Shown one piece after another: positions 19,035 through 27,942 of a DNA stretch of 64,000 nucleotides. The translations under genes and the position numbers were made by a program. The stretch lies in contig NZ_AP024094.1 of assembly GCF_015140455.1 (NCBI RefSeq), positions 682,001-746,000 on the forward strand, in the 5' to 3' direction. Origin of the DNA: Jeongeupia sp. HS-3. Its GTDB lineage: Bacteria; Pseudomonadota; Gammaproteobacteria; Burkholderiales; Chitinibacteraceae. The notes under the pieces are model-generated. The model was not told where the DNA came from and made no database searches. It saw only the letters and a list, made by a program, of their open reading frames with translations. Every line of letters starts with the position of its first letter. The stretch's first letter is position 1.

Positions 19035-19050
19035 GCCGGATCGTATCCAT

Positions 19051-19077
19051 AAACAGCCCCGCATTGCGGGGCTGTTT
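19051..19077 (+). terminator. Terminator after the binding-protein gene
   Basis: A 12-base-pair stem AAACAGCCCCGC / GCGGGGCTGTTT around ATT. It separates the binding-protein transcript from the following operon. Confidence 0.75.
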
Positions 19078-19113
19078 GCATTGATCGACGGTCATCCGCA
19101 TCGAGCAAAATTC

Positions 19114-19152
19114 GTCTAGACGTCATGGGCGCGTAATACAGCCCGTCTAGAG
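19114..19152 (+). promoter_or_regulatory. Promoter/operator block of the phnZ-like/transporter operon
   Basis: GTCTAGAC (19114-19121), CGTAATAC (19132-19139) and GTCTAGAG (19145-19152) are spaced exactly as in the block at 17934-17972. The second half-site overlaps a possible -10 box TAGAGT. Confidence 0.65.
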
Positions 19153-19183
19153 TGGCCCCCGGTTTGAACGAAATGGAAACATC

Positions 19184-19750
19184 ATGGTTCTCGACTGGTC
19201 GGGGCTGGAAAAGCTGCTGCAATACGGCGCGGTTTCGCTGTACGGCGGCGAAGCGGTCAATCAGCTGGAGCACGCGCTGCAAAGTGCCGAATGTGCCGAG
19301 CGCGATGGTGCCTCAAACGCGCTGATCACTGCGGCGCTGCTGCACGATGTCGGCCACTTGCTGGCCGGGCAGGGCGATGACGACGTCGCCAATGGCATCG
19401 ACGATCAGCACGAACAGCTTGGCGTCGCTGCGCTTAAAACCTTGTTTGCCGACGATGTGCTGGCGCCGATTGCGCTGCATGTCAGCGCCAAACGTTACCT
19501 GTGCGCGGTCGACCCGGGCTATTTCGAAGCGCTATCGGCTGCGTCGCGCGCGTCGCTGGTTTTGCAAGGCGATGTGATGAACGAGGTCGAAGTCGAACGC
19601 TTTTCCCGCAATCCGCACGCCGCCGCTGCGGTGGCGCTGCGCCGCTGGGACGACGAAGCCAAGGTGGTCGGCAAGCCGACGCCGACGCTGACCCACTACC
19701 TTGGCATTGCCCAGCGCGTTCAGCGCGTGGCGGCTGGAGAACTGCAATGA
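19184..19750 (+). CDS. PhnZ-like HD-domain di-iron oxygenase of phosphonate clusters
   Basis: 188 residues. The HD-fold ligands and lid residues of PhnZ are all present in order: Tyr20 and Glu23 (LYGGEAV), His30, His54-Asp55 (LLHDVGH), His76, His99, Lys103, and Asp156 with the preceding Arg153-Arg154. The first ones keep a constant offset of four from PhnZ numbering as I remember it (Y24, E27, H34, H58, D59, H80). PhnZ oxidises (R)-2-amino-1-hydroxyethylphosphonate to glycine and phosphate using O2 and a mixed-valent di-iron centre. Its usual partner PhnY, which makes that substrate, is absent from the window. The stop overlaps the ATPase start (ATGA), so the two are translationally coupled. 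Confidence 0.8.
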   Translation: MVLDWSGLEKLLQYGAVSLYGGEAVNQLEHALQSAECAERDGASNALITAALLHDVGHLLAGQGDDDVANGIDDQHEQLGVAALKTLFADDVLAPIALHVSAKRYLCAVDPGYFEALSAASRASLVLQGDVMNEVEVERFSRNPHAAAAVALRRWDDEAKVVGKPTPTLTHYLGIAQRVQRVAAGELQ

Positions 19751-20889
19751 ATCGGGATTGGCAACAGGCCGCGACCGTTACGGTCGACGCGCTCCGGGTT
19801 GAACGCGTCGGCAAGCGCTTCGGTGCATTTACCGCGTTGGACGGCGTTTCGCTGTCGGTGAAAAAAGGCGAATTCCTTTGCCTGCTCGGGCCTTCTGGCT
19901 GCGGCAAGACCACGCTGTTGCGCATCATCGCCGGCCTGGAAAGCCTGAGCGAAGGCGCGCTGTATATGGATGATCAGGGCAGGGGCGAGCGCGATGTGAG
20001 CCGGCTGGCCGCGGCGCAGCGCGATTACGGCATCGTGTTCCAGAGCTACGCCTTGTTCCCGAACCTGACCGTGGCGCAGAACATCGCCTACGGCCTCAAG
20101 GGGCGGCGCGAAGACAAGGTGCTTCGCGTCACCGAACTGCTGGCGCAGATTGGCCTGCCCGGCATCGAGGGCAAATACCCGGCGCAGCTCTCCGGTGGCC
20201 AGCAGCAGCGCGTCGCGCTGGCGCGGGCGCTGGCGACGAGCCCATCCTTGCTGCTGCTCGACGAGCCGCTGTCGGCGCTCGACGCCCGCGTGCGCGAACA
20301 CCTGCGCCGCGAGATCAAATCGCTGCAACAAAAGCTCGGCGTCACCACGATCATGGTCACGCACGATCAGGAAGAAGCGCTGACGATGGCCGACCGCGTG
20401 GTGGTGATGAACCACGGCGTGATCGAGCAAATCGGCACGCCGGAGGAAATCTATACGCGACCGGCGAGCCGTTTTGTCGCCGATTTTGTCGGCCAATCCA
20501 ACTGGTTCAACGCGGTGTCGGCCGGGATTGGCCAGGTCTTGCTTGGCGATGCACTGCTCGGTGCCACGGTGACGCCGCCGCGGCCCGATGGTTACGCGGT
20601 CGAATTGTTCATCCGCCCCGAGGACGTGCAGCTGCACGCCAACTGGGGGCCGGCCGAAGCGCGGGTTGCCAATACGGCGCTGGCGCACGTGCGCAAGATC
20701 GAGCTGCTCGGCGGCCTGTACCGCGTGGGGCTGTCGGTGCCGGGCTGGGGCAATCTGCAGGTCGTCGCCGATGTTAGTCGTGGCGAGTTCGAGCGGCTGA
20801 ATCTGTCGCTGGAGCGCATGGTGCCGGTTTCCTTGCCGGCGACGCGCTTGCGTGCCTTTGCGGATACGCGCACCGGAGCCGCGACATGA
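19747..20889 (+). CDS. phnT: 2-aminoethylphosphonate ABC transporter, ATPase
   Basis: 380 residues. The ABC domain (about 12-250) has Walker A GPSGCGKTT, signature LSGGQQQRVALARAL, Walker B LLLLDEPLSALD and the switch His in MVTHDQEE. A C-terminal TOBE domain (about 290-375, IRPEDVQLHANWG) fits the spermidine/iron/phosphonate importer class. It energises uptake through the fused permease encoded next. Both boundaries are ATGA overlaps with neighbours, showing a tight operon. Substrate is inferred from context. The N-terminal extension (about 12 residues before the first strand) is typical of the phosphonate subgroup. Confidence 0.88.
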   Translation: MNRDWQQAATVTVDALRVERVGKRFGAFTALDGVSLSVKKGEFLCLLGPSGCGKTTLLRIIAGLESLSEGALYMDDQGRGERDVSRLAAAQRDYGIVFQSYALFPNLTVAQNIAYGLKGRREDKVLRVTELLAQIGLPGIEGKYPAQLSGGQQQRVALARALATSPSLLLLDEPLSALDARVREHLRREIKSLQQKLGVTTIMVTHDQEEALTMADRVVVMNHGVIEQIGTPEEIYTRPASRFVADFVGQSNWFNAVSAGIGQVLLGDALLGATVTPPRPDGYAVELFIRPEDVQLHANWGPAEARVANTALAHVRKIELLGGLYRVGLSVPGWGNLQVVADVSRGEFERLNLSLERMVPVSLPATRLRAFADTRTGAAT

Positions 20890-22574
20890 TCGCGCTGCGC
20901 ATGCGGGAGCGCATCGCCGACGATCGCAGCCAGCACGTCGCCGGCGCGGTGACATGGCTGTTGGCGCTTGGCCTGGTGGTGTTTCTGGCGCTGCCGCTGG
21001 CGGCGATTCTCGGCAAGGCGCTGACCGGCGACGACGGCCGCTACGCCGGGCTGGCGCAGTTTGTCGCCATTGCCGGCGGCGAGCGCTTCTGGAGCGCGGT
21101 CTCGAACAGTTTTGCCGTTTCCCTGACCACGACCGCGATCGTGCTGCCGCTGGCCTATGTGTTCGCCGCCGCGCTCACCCGCACCTGCATGCCGGGTAAG
21201 CCGCTGTTTCGCGCGCTGGCACTGATTCCGCTGCTCGCACCGTCGCTGCTACCCGGTATCGCGCTGGTTTACCTGTTCGGCAATCAGGGCATGCTGAAAA
21301 GCTGGTTTCCCGATGGCAGCATCTACGGCTTCTGGGGCATCGTCATCGCCGAGGCGTTTTTTACTTTTCCGCATGCGCTGATGATCCTGGTCACCGCCTT
21401 GTCGGTCGCCGATGCGCGACTGTACGAAGCGGCGACGGCGCTTGGCGCAGGCCGAATCCGCCGCTTTCTGACCGTCACGCTGCCGGCGGCGCGCTACGGG
21501 CTGATCTCGTCGGCGCTGGTTGTGTTCACCTTGGTGATCGTCGACTTCGGCGCGCCTAAGGTGATCGGCGGCCAGTACAACGTGCTCGCGGTCGAAGCGT
21601 ACAAGCAGGTGATCGGCCAGCAGAACTTCCCCAAGGGCGCGGTGATCGGCGTGCTGCTGCTGCTGCCGGCGGTGCTCAGTTTCGTCATCGACCATCTGCT
21701 GCAAAAGCGCCAGCGTGCACTGCTGACGGCGCGTGCCCAGCCGCTGGTGGCAAGGCCGCAACGCTGGGTCGATCTGCTTAGCCTGGTGACGTGCGTGCTG
21801 ATCGGCGGCGCGCTGCTCGCCATCCTCGGCACGGCGATCGCCGCAGCCTTCATCAAGCAATGGCCGTACAACCTGGCGCCGACGCTGGCGCATTTCGATT
21901 TCGACAATATGGACGGCGGGGGCTGGGCGGCGTTTTTCAACAGCCTCAAGCTCGCACTGGCGACCGCCGTGTGCGGCACCTTCACGGTCTTTGGCGGGGC
22001 CTACCTGGCCGAGAAGATGAGCGTCGCCCCGGTGGCGCGGCAACTGCTGAAAATGCTCGCCATCGTGCCGATGGCGGTGCCGGGCCTGGTGCTGGGCCTC
22101 GGCTACATTTTCTTCTTCAACGATCCGGGCAATCCGCTGCACTTCCTCTATGGCAGCCTGACCGCGCTGGTGATCTGCTCGGTGGTGCACTTCTATACCA
22201 CCGCTCACCTGACCGCGACCACGGCACTGAAGCAGCTCGACGGCGAATTCGAAGCCGTGGCCGCCTCGCTCAAGGTGCCGTTCTGGATCACGTTCTGGCG
22301 CGTCACGCTGCCGGTGTGCCTGCCGGCGATGCTCGATATCGCCCGCTATTTCTTCGTTTCGGCGATGACGACGGTGTCGGCGGTGATCTTCCTTTACACG
22401 CCCGATACCGTACTGGCATCGGTCGCGGTGCTGAATATGGACGACGCCGGCGACACCGCCGCCGCCGCCGCGATGGCGACGCTGATCGTGCTGGCATCGG
22501 CGAGCGTCTGCCTGGTGTTCAGCCTTGCATCGTGGGGGCTGGGCAGAAAAACCCAGGCGTGGCGTACGCGTTGA
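20886..22574 (+). CDS. phnU: 2-aminoethylphosphonate ABC transporter, fused permease
   Basis: 562 residues with about 12 membrane helices. Two permease domains in one chain (about 60-265 and 335-550) each carry an EAA-type loop: EAATALGAGRIRRFLTVTLPAA near 180 and EAVAASLKVPFWITFWRVTLP near 457. Fused permeases of this FbpB-like type replace the separate PhnU and PhnV of Salmonella. Start overlaps the ATPase stop (ATGA). A hairpin-plus-T terminator follows 15 bases after the stop and closes the transporter transcript before phnW. Confidence 0.88.
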   Translation: MIALRMRERIADDRSQHVAGAVTWLLALGLVVFLALPLAAILGKALTGDDGRYAGLAQFVAIAGGERFWSAVSNSFAVSLTTTAIVLPLAYVFAAALTRTCMPGKPLFRALALIPLLAPSLLPGIALVYLFGNQGMLKSWFPDGSIYGFWGIVIAEAFFTFPHALMILVTALSVADARLYEAATALGAGRIRRFLTVTLPAARYGLISSALVVFTLVIVDFGAPKVIGGQYNVLAVEAYKQVIGQQNFPKGAVIGVLLLLPAVLSFVIDHLLQKRQRALLTARAQPLVARPQRWVDLLSLVTCVLIGGALLAILGTAIAAAFIKQWPYNLAPTLAHFDFDNMDGGGWAAFFNSLKLALATAVCGTFTVFGGAYLAEKMSVAPVARQLLKMLAIVPMAVPGLVLGLGYIFFFNDPGNPLHFLYGSLTALVICSVVHFYTTAHLTATTALKQLDGEFEAVAASLKVPFWITFWRVTLPVCLPAMLDIARYFFVSAMTTVSAVIFLYTPDTVLASVAVLNMDDAGDTAAAAAMATLIVLASASVCLVFSLASWGLGRKTQAWRTR

Positions 22575-22588
22575 ATGATGGGGCCGTT

Positions 22589-22611
22589 CCGGGGCATGCT
22601 CCGGTTTTTTT
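22589..22611 (+). terminator. Terminator between the permease gene and phnW
   Basis: A CCGGGG / CTCCGG stem (one G-U pair, CATG loop) is followed by seven T. Confidence 0.7.
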
Positions 22612-22625
22612 GAAGTAGAAAATTC

Positions 22626-22633
22626 GTCTAGAT
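22626..22633 (+). promoter_or_regulatory. Third GTCTAGA operator-like site, upstream of phnW
   Basis: GTCTAGAT inside the 14-base string AAAATTCGTCTAGA, which is identical to the sequence at the phnZ-like promoter. It lies directly after the terminator and just before the phnW start. Confidence 0.55.
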
Positions 22634-22649
22634 GAATGTGAGACCAGCG

Positions 22650-23750
22650 ATGAGAGAAGCTATACTGTTAACCCCGGGGCCGTTGACGACCAGTCTGGCG
22701 ACCAAAACCGCGATGCTGACCGACTGGGGCTCGTGGGACGATAGTTTCAACGCGCTGACCGCCCGCGTCTGCGCCGATCTGGTGAACATCGTTCACGGCG
22801 GCGATACCCACGTCTGCGTGCCGCTGCAAGGCTCGGGCACGTTCGCGGTCGAGGCGGCGATCGGCAATCTGGTGCCCAGGAACGGCAAGCTGCTGGTGCT
22901 GGTCAACGGCGCTTATGGTCGCCGGCTGGCGCGCATCGCCGAGATGATCGGACGTCCGTTTGCCATCTACGAAGCCGCCGACGATACGCCGCCGAATCCG
23001 GCAGAAGTCGCCGCGAGGCTGGCGGCCGACCCGGCGATCAGCCACGTTGGCGTGATTCACTGTGAAACCAGCACCGGCATCCTCAACCCGCTGGCCGAGA
23101 TCGCCGACGTGGTGGCACGGGCAGGGCGCAGGCTGATCGTCGACTCGATGAGTGCCTACGGTGCGCTGCCGATCGACGCGCGCGAAATCGCTTTCGATGC
23201 GCTGATCGCATCGAGCAATAAATGCCTCGAAGGCGTGCCCGGCATGGGCTTCATCATTGTCGACCGCGATGCACTGCTTGAATCGGCCGGCAACAGCCAT
23301 TCGCTGGCGATGGATCTGGTCGACCAGTATCTGTATCTGCAAAAAACCGGCCAGTGGCGCTTCACCCCGCCGACCCACGTGGTCGCCGCGCTCGCCGCCG
23401 CGCTGGATCAATACCACCTTGAAGGTGGCCAGCCGGCACGGCTGGCACGCTACAGCGCCAATTGCCGGTCGCTGATCTCCGGCATGGGCCGGCTGGGGCT
23501 GAAGCTGTTTCTGGAGCCATCGCTGCAGGCACCGATCATCGTCACCTTCCACGCGCCGAATCACCCCGATTACGACTTCAAGCGTTTTTACGAAGCGGTG
23601 CGCGCACGCGGTTTCGTGCTCTATCCGGGCAAGCTCACCGCGGTTGAAACCTTCCGTGTCGGTTGCATCGGCGCGATCGACAGCGCCGAAATCGGCCAGG
23701 CCGTCGGCGTGGTCGCCGATGCGCTGGCCGAACTCGGCTGGACTCATTAA
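22650..23750 (+). CDS. phnW: 2-aminoethylphosphonate--pyruvate transaminase
   Basis: PLP enzyme that moves the amino group of 2-aminoethylphosphonate to pyruvate, giving phosphonoacetaldehyde and alanine. 366 residues from ATG 22650, starting [15 protein letters not shown], the family signature. It contains the TWDDD-like segment [24 protein letters not shown], the substrate/cofactor stretch [26 protein letters not shown], and the PLP lysine in [12 protein letters not shown]. An alternative in-frame ATG at 22632 overlaps the operator-like site and has no ribosome site at the right distance; the 22650 start has a weak GTGAG. First gene of the catabolic transcript phnW-phnX-FAD oxidoreductase. 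Confidence 0.95.
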   Translation: MREAILLTPGPLTTSLATKTAMLTDWGSWDDSFNALTARVCADLVNIVHGGDTHVCVPLQGSGTFAVEAAIGNLVPRNGKLLVLVNGAYGRRLARIAEMIGRPFAIYEAADDTPPNPAEVAARLAADPAISHVGVIHCETSTGILNPLAEIADVVARAGRRLIVDSMSAYGALPIDAREIAFDALIASSNKCLEGVPGMGFIIVDRDALLESAGNSHSLAMDLVDQYLYLQKTGQWRFTPPTHVVAALAAALDQYHLEGGQPARLARYSANCRSLISGMGRLGLKLFLEPSLQAPIIVTFHAPNHPDYDFKRFYEAVRARGFVLYPGKLTAVETFRVGCIGAIDSAEIGQAVGVVADALAELGWTH

Positions 23751-23774
23751 CTCTTCGAGATCAAGGATAAAACC

Positions 23775-24608
23775 ATGAACTACCGTTATTCCCGCCGCTA
23801 CGCCGGCAAGCTGCAAGCGGTGATTTTCGACTGGGCCGGCACCGTGGTCGATTTCGGCTCGTTCGCACCGACGCAGGTGCTGATCGACGCGCTCGGTGGT
23901 TTCGGCGTCGAAATCCACATGGCCGAAGCACGGGTGCCGATGGGCCTCGCCAAGTGGGATCACATCCGCGCGCTCGGCGACATGCCGCAAGTGGCGGCGC
24001 GCTGGCAGGCGAAGTATGGCCGCGCCATGAGCGATGGCGATGTCGACGCCGTGTACGAAGCCTTTATGCCGCTGCAAGTGGCCAAGGTCGGCCAGTACTC
24101 GCAGATGATCCCCGGCGCGCTCGACGCGATTGCCGCGCTGCGTGCGCAGGGCATCAGGATCGGCTCGTGCTCGGGTTATCCGCGCGTGGTGATGGATACG
24201 CTGGTCGCGATCGCCGCCGATCGTGGTTATTCGCCCGATTGCGCCATCGCCACCGACGATCTGGCCGCCGGCGGCCGTCCGGGGCCGTGGATGGCGCTGG
24301 AAAATGTCATTCGTCTCGGCGTCGGCGACGTCGCCGCGTGCGTCAAGGTCGACGACACCGTGCCCGGCATTGCCGAGGGACTGGCGGCCGGGATGTGGAC
24401 GGTCGGGTTGTCGGCATCGGGCAATGAAGTCGGGCTGACGCATGAAGAGTGGGTGGCGTTGTCGCCAATCGAGCAAGCCAAGCGGCGAGCACCGGCGGTC
24501 GAAAAACTCTATGCCGCCGGCGCGCATTTCGTCGTCGACAGCATCGCCGATCTGCCCGGTGTGATCGCCGAGATCAACGCGCGGCTGGCCAAGGGCGAAC
24601 GCCCATGA
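23775..24608 (+). CDS. phnX: Phosphonoacetaldehyde hydrolase (phosphonatase)
   Basis: HAD-superfamily enzyme that cleaves the C-P bond of phosphonoacetaldehyde into acetaldehyde and phosphate. 277 residues with nucleophile Asp19 in FDWAGT (18-23), the cap-domain Schiff-base lysine Lys60 in [20 protein letters not shown] (motif 2 region) and the late acidic motif [13 protein letters not shown]. All catalytic residues are present. AAGGA lies before the ATG. The stop overlaps the next start (ATGA). Together with PhnW it completes the hydrolytic route from aminoethylphosphonate to phosphate. Confidence 0.96.
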   Translation: MNYRYSRRYAGKLQAVIFDWAGTVVDFGSFAPTQVLIDALGGFGVEIHMAEARVPMGLAKWDHIRALGDMPQVAARWQAKYGRAMSDGDVDAVYEAFMPLQVAKVGQYSQMIPGALDAIAALRAQGIRIGSCSGYPRVVMDTLVAIAADRGYSPDCAIATDDLAAGGRPGPWMALENVIRLGVGDVAACVKVDDTVPGIAEGLAAGMWTVGLSASGNEVGLTHEEWVALSPIEQAKRRAPAVEKLYAAGAHFVVDSIADLPGVIAEINARLAKGERP

Positions 24609-25720
24609 ACCGACGCTGCGATATCGCCATCGTCGGCGCCGGTATCGTCGGCTTGGCGCATGCGCTGGCGGCGGCGAAACGCGGCTACAAGGTGACGGTG
24701 TTCGAGCGTGATGCTCAGCCACTGGGTGCGTCGATCCGCAACTTTGGCCTCGGCCTGGTACTCGGGCAAACAGAGGGCGAGATGCACGCGCTGGCGCAGG
24801 CCAGCCGCGATATCTGGCTCGACGTGTTGCCCAGGGCCGTCTGCTGGCACAAGGCGCAGGGTAGCGTCACCGTGGCGCGCAACGCGGTCGAACAGGCAGT
24901 GCTGGAGGAATTTCAGGCGCTGCGTGGCGAGGCCTACGGCACGCGGCTCCTGAGCTCGGCCGAGGTCGGCGCGTATGGCCTGCCGACCGATGGCGTTGCC
25001 GGTGCGATTCATAGCGGCGCTGAGATCGCTTTCGAGTCACGCGTGGCGATCCCGCGCCTTGTGGCCTGGTTGACCGAAACCTATGGCGTCGAGTTCGTTT
25101 TCGGTGCGCAGGTCAACGCCATCGACCTGCCGACGCTGACCACGAGCCGCGGCGTCTGGCACGCCGGGCGCGCGATCATTTGCGCCGGTCACGACTTCCA
25201 GACGCTGTTCCCCGCAGCCTACGCCGAGCCGCCGTTGCAGCGTTGCGCCTTGCAAATGCTGCGGGTCGCCAATCCGGGGCTCACGCTTGGCCCGGCGTTG
25301 ATGACCGGCATGTCGACGCTGCGCTACGGCTCGTTCGCCGGGCTTGAATCGCTTGCCGCCTTGCGCCAACAGTTGGATGAGACCGACCCGATGCTCTTGG
25401 CCGAGGGTATTCATTTGATCGTTCAGCAGGTCGGCGAATCGGGCGAGTTGCTGATCGGCGATTCACACCGCTATGGCGAAGCGCCGGCGCCGTTCAATGC
25501 CGAGGCGATCGATGCGCGGCTGCTGCAGCTGGCCGAATCGCTGCTGGGCCGCAAGCTGACGGTGCTGGAGCGCTGGCAGGGCGTGTACGCCAGCGGCCCG
25601 GACGGGTATCTGCTCAAACAGCCGGCGCCGGGCATCACCACCGTGGCGATCACCTGCGGCATCGGCATGAGCGTGTCGTTCGGGCTGGCCGAGCGGGTGT
25701 TGAGTACCGCACTGGCGTAG
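24605..25720 (+). CDS. FAD-dependent oxidoreductase of phosphonate clusters
   Basis: 371 residues of the glycine/D-amino-acid oxidase (DAO) fold. The N-terminal dinucleotide motif [19 protein letters not shown] is followed by the acidic strand end [17 protein letters not shown]. It belongs to a family that recurs in aminoethylphosphonate operons (TIGR03364-type). Work on such enzymes, recalled only in outline, points to oxidative deamination of aminoethylphosphonate or its N-alkyl derivatives to phosphonoacetaldehyde, which would feed PhnX. Translationally coupled to phnX by an ATGA overlap, which supports a catabolic role. The exact substrate here is inference. Confidence 0.75.
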   Translation: MNRRCDIAIVGAGIVGLAHALAAAKRGYKVTVFERDAQPLGASIRNFGLGLVLGQTEGEMHALAQASRDIWLDVLPRAVCWHKAQGSVTVARNAVEQAVLEEFQALRGEAYGTRLLSSAEVGAYGLPTDGVAGAIHSGAEIAFESRVAIPRLVAWLTETYGVEFVFGAQVNAIDLPTLTTSRGVWHAGRAIICAGHDFQTLFPAAYAEPPLQRCALQMLRVANPGLTLGPALMTGMSTLRYGSFAGLESLAALRQQLDETDPMLLAEGIHLIVQQVGESGELLIGDSHRYGEAPAPFNAEAIDARLLQLAESLLGRKLTVLERWQGVYASGPDGYLLKQPAPGITTVAITCGIGMSVSFGLAERVLSTALA

Positions 25721-26022
25721 ATATGCAATGGCGGCGTGGGGGGGCAGATCCCAATACGCCGCCGCATGGCGGCTGGATATGTTCGCCGTGCGCCGGGCCC
25801 GGCTCCCGCGCCATGCGAGCCACGCATCACCAACCGGCATCGCTGTAAGTTGAGTACTTGCGATGCGCTGATTGCCGTCCATAACCGTTTCCAGCCCACG
25901 GGCCGTTTGAAGTCATGCCGTTGGCCGGGCACGCATCTTCGACTACGCAGTGACTTGACGATAAAACCTATCCTGATAAAGACTTATGTCAATATCGTGT
26001 CATCGTTGATGAGGGTAAGGCC
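25721..26022. other. Intergenic region after the phosphonate cluster
   Basis: 302 bases without a supported gene. The last 70 bases are AT-rich and hold a TTGACG hexamer (25955-25960) that may belong to the promoter of the next gene. No well-spaced -10 box was found, and no clear terminator for the phosphonate transcript is visible. Confidence 0.4.
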
Positions 26023-27828
26023 ATGCGCTGGTTTGCGCTTTTGCTGCTGAGTCTGGCTACGCTGGCGCAGTCGGCCGTGACACTGATGCCGCAAACGCAG
26101 ATGCTCAATCCTGCACCAGCGGTAACGTATTTCGAAGATCGGGGCGGACTGCTGACGATCGATGAGGTGCGCCGGCAGCACCACGCGTTCAAGCCTCTGG
26201 CGTCGGCGACCCATGATCCGAATTTCGGCTATTCACACAGCGCGTACTGGCTGAAGCTGACACTGCGGCGCGATGCTGCGGCGCCGGCCAACTGGCTGCT
26301 GGAAATCGGCTATCCATCACTGGACCGGATTCTGGCGTACCCGCCGGACAAGGCCGCGCCGTTGCTGCTGGGCGATCGCCTGCCCTTTGCGCACCGGCCC
26401 ATGGCCAACCGCAATTTCCTGATTCCGTTCAGCCTGCCGCCGGGCGAGTCCGAGTTTTATCTGCGTGTAACCTCCGAGGGCAATCTCACCGTGCCCCTGC
26501 GCGTGTGGCAGCCGGCGGCGTTCCAGCAGCACAACCAGGATGAATACGCGATGCTGGCCTTGTATTACGGCATGTTGCTGGCGTTGGCGCTCTACAACCT
26601 GCTGCTGTTTTTCTCGCTGCGCGAGCCGATTTACCTCGTTTATGTTGCCTTCGCCGCCAGCATGGCGGTGGGGCAGCTTTCGCTCAACGGCCTGGGCAAC
26701 CAGTACCCATGGCCGGACTGGCCGCAATGGGGCAATGTCGCGCTGCCCAGTGGCTTTGCCGCCACCGGCTTTTTCGGCGCGTTGTTTACGCGCATGTTTC
26801 TGGATACCGGCAGGTTTTCGCCGAAAGCCGACCGGCTGATCGTCGTGTTGATGATCGGCTTTGGGCTCGCCGCGCTGGCGCCGGCGCTCTTGCCTTACCA
26901 GTGGGCTGCCGTCGTGACCTCGTTGCTCGGTGCTGCGTTCTCGCTGCTTGCGGTGGTTGTTGGCGTGCTGTGCTGGCGCCGCCGCCAGCCCGGGGCGCGC
27001 TATTTCCTGCTGGCGTGGAGTTTGCTGCTGGTTGGTGTGGCGATGATGGCGATGCGCAATCTGGCCTGGCTGCCGACCAATCCACTGACCAGCAATACCA
27101 TGCAGATCGGTTCGGCACTGGAAATGCTGCTGCTGTCGTTCGCGCTGGCCGACCGGATTCAGGCGTCGCGCAAGCAGGCCGAGGCGGCGCAAACCGAGCT
27201 GCTGGCGACGCGCGAAATGGCGCTGCGCTCATCACGCGAAAGCGAACAGGTGCTTGAAGCCAAGGTCGCCGAGCGCACGCAGGCGCTGACCGACGCCAAT
27301 GCCAGACTCGCGCTCAGCGAGGCGCAGCTGACCCGCTTGGCGCACCATGATGTGCTGACCGGGCTGCCGAACCGTTTGCTGCTGCACGACAGATTGAAAA
27401 CCGCTTTGTCCCGTATCGGTCGCAATGGGGGCCGACTGGCCTTGCTGTTGATCGATGTCGACGGCTTCAAAGCGGTAAACGATTGCTACGGTCATGACGT
27501 TGGCGATCAGCTGCTCAAGGTCATTGCCGAGATATTGCAACAGCAGGTGCGTGCCAGCGATACCGTGGCTCGGCTGGGGGGCGACGAGTTCGTCGTGCTG
27601 CTGGAAAACGTCACAGAGCCCGACGATGCCGAACGCATCGCCATGCAGATCAACGAGGCGGTGCGCGGGGTGCATCATGCGGTGGGGATTAGCTTGGCGG
27701 TGAGTGCGAGCATCGGCATCGCGCTGCCAGCGGAGCGGAACGCCGAGGTCAGTGTGCTGATCCGTCAGGCCGATCAGGCGATGTACCGCGCCAAGGCCAA
27801 GGGGCGTGACGGCTGGTGTCTGGCTTAG
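26023..27828 (+). CDS. 7TM-DISM diguanylate cyclase
   Basis: 601 residues. The signal peptide is MRWFALLLLSLATLAQSA. A periplasmic 7TMR-DISM extracellular domain (about 22-165, with the characteristic NFGYSHSAYWLKLTL) precedes seven membrane helices (about 180-385). A short coiled coil (about 390-440) joins them to a C-terminal GGDEF domain beginning HHDVLTGLPNRLL. The catalytic motif RLGGDEFVVLL is intact, and an I-site RASD lies five residues ahead, so product inhibition is expected. DISM extracellular domains are thought to bind carbohydrates or other small molecules; the ligand is unknown. It is convergent with the TetR gene downstream. Confidence 0.9.
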   Translation: MRWFALLLLSLATLAQSAVTLMPQTQMLNPAPAVTYFEDRGGLLTIDEVRRQHHAFKPLASATHDPNFGYSHSAYWLKLTLRRDAAAPANWLLEIGYPSLDRILAYPPDKAAPLLLGDRLPFAHRPMANRNFLIPFSLPPGESEFYLRVTSEGNLTVPLRVWQPAAFQQHNQDEYAMLALYYGMLLALALYNLLLFFSLREPIYLVYVAFAASMAVGQLSLNGLGNQYPWPDWPQWGNVALPSGFAATGFFGALFTRMFLDTGRFSPKADRLIVVLMIGFGLAALAPALLPYQWAAVVTSLLGAAFSLLAVVVGVLCWRRRQPGARYFLLAWSLLLVGVAMMAMRNLAWLPTNPLTSNTMQIGSALEMLLLSFALADRIQASRKQAEAAQTELLATREMALRSSRESEQVLEAKVAERTQALTDANARLALSEAQLTRLAHHDVLTGLPNRLLLHDRLKTALSRIGRNGGRLALLLIDVDGFKAVNDCYGHDVGDQLLKVIAEILQQQVRASDTVARLGGDEFVVLLENVTEPDDAERIAMQINEAVRGVHHAVGISLAVSASIGIALPAERNAEVSVLIRQADQAMYRAKAKGRDGWCLA

Positions 27829-27942
27829 CGGCCTACACGATCTTTCGGTGCGATCGCCGGGTGGCGTGCTGCCATCGGGATGCCACTGCTGCTTCATCCT
27901 GCCGTCGGTGATTGCGCGAGCGGGGACTTGGGCGGTTGCCGC

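Noticed and set aside
22668-24722. Leftward 684-codon frame across phnW and phnX
   Set aside because: It spans two convincing genes with catalytic residues and has shadow-like composition (His, Arg, Asp, Gly).
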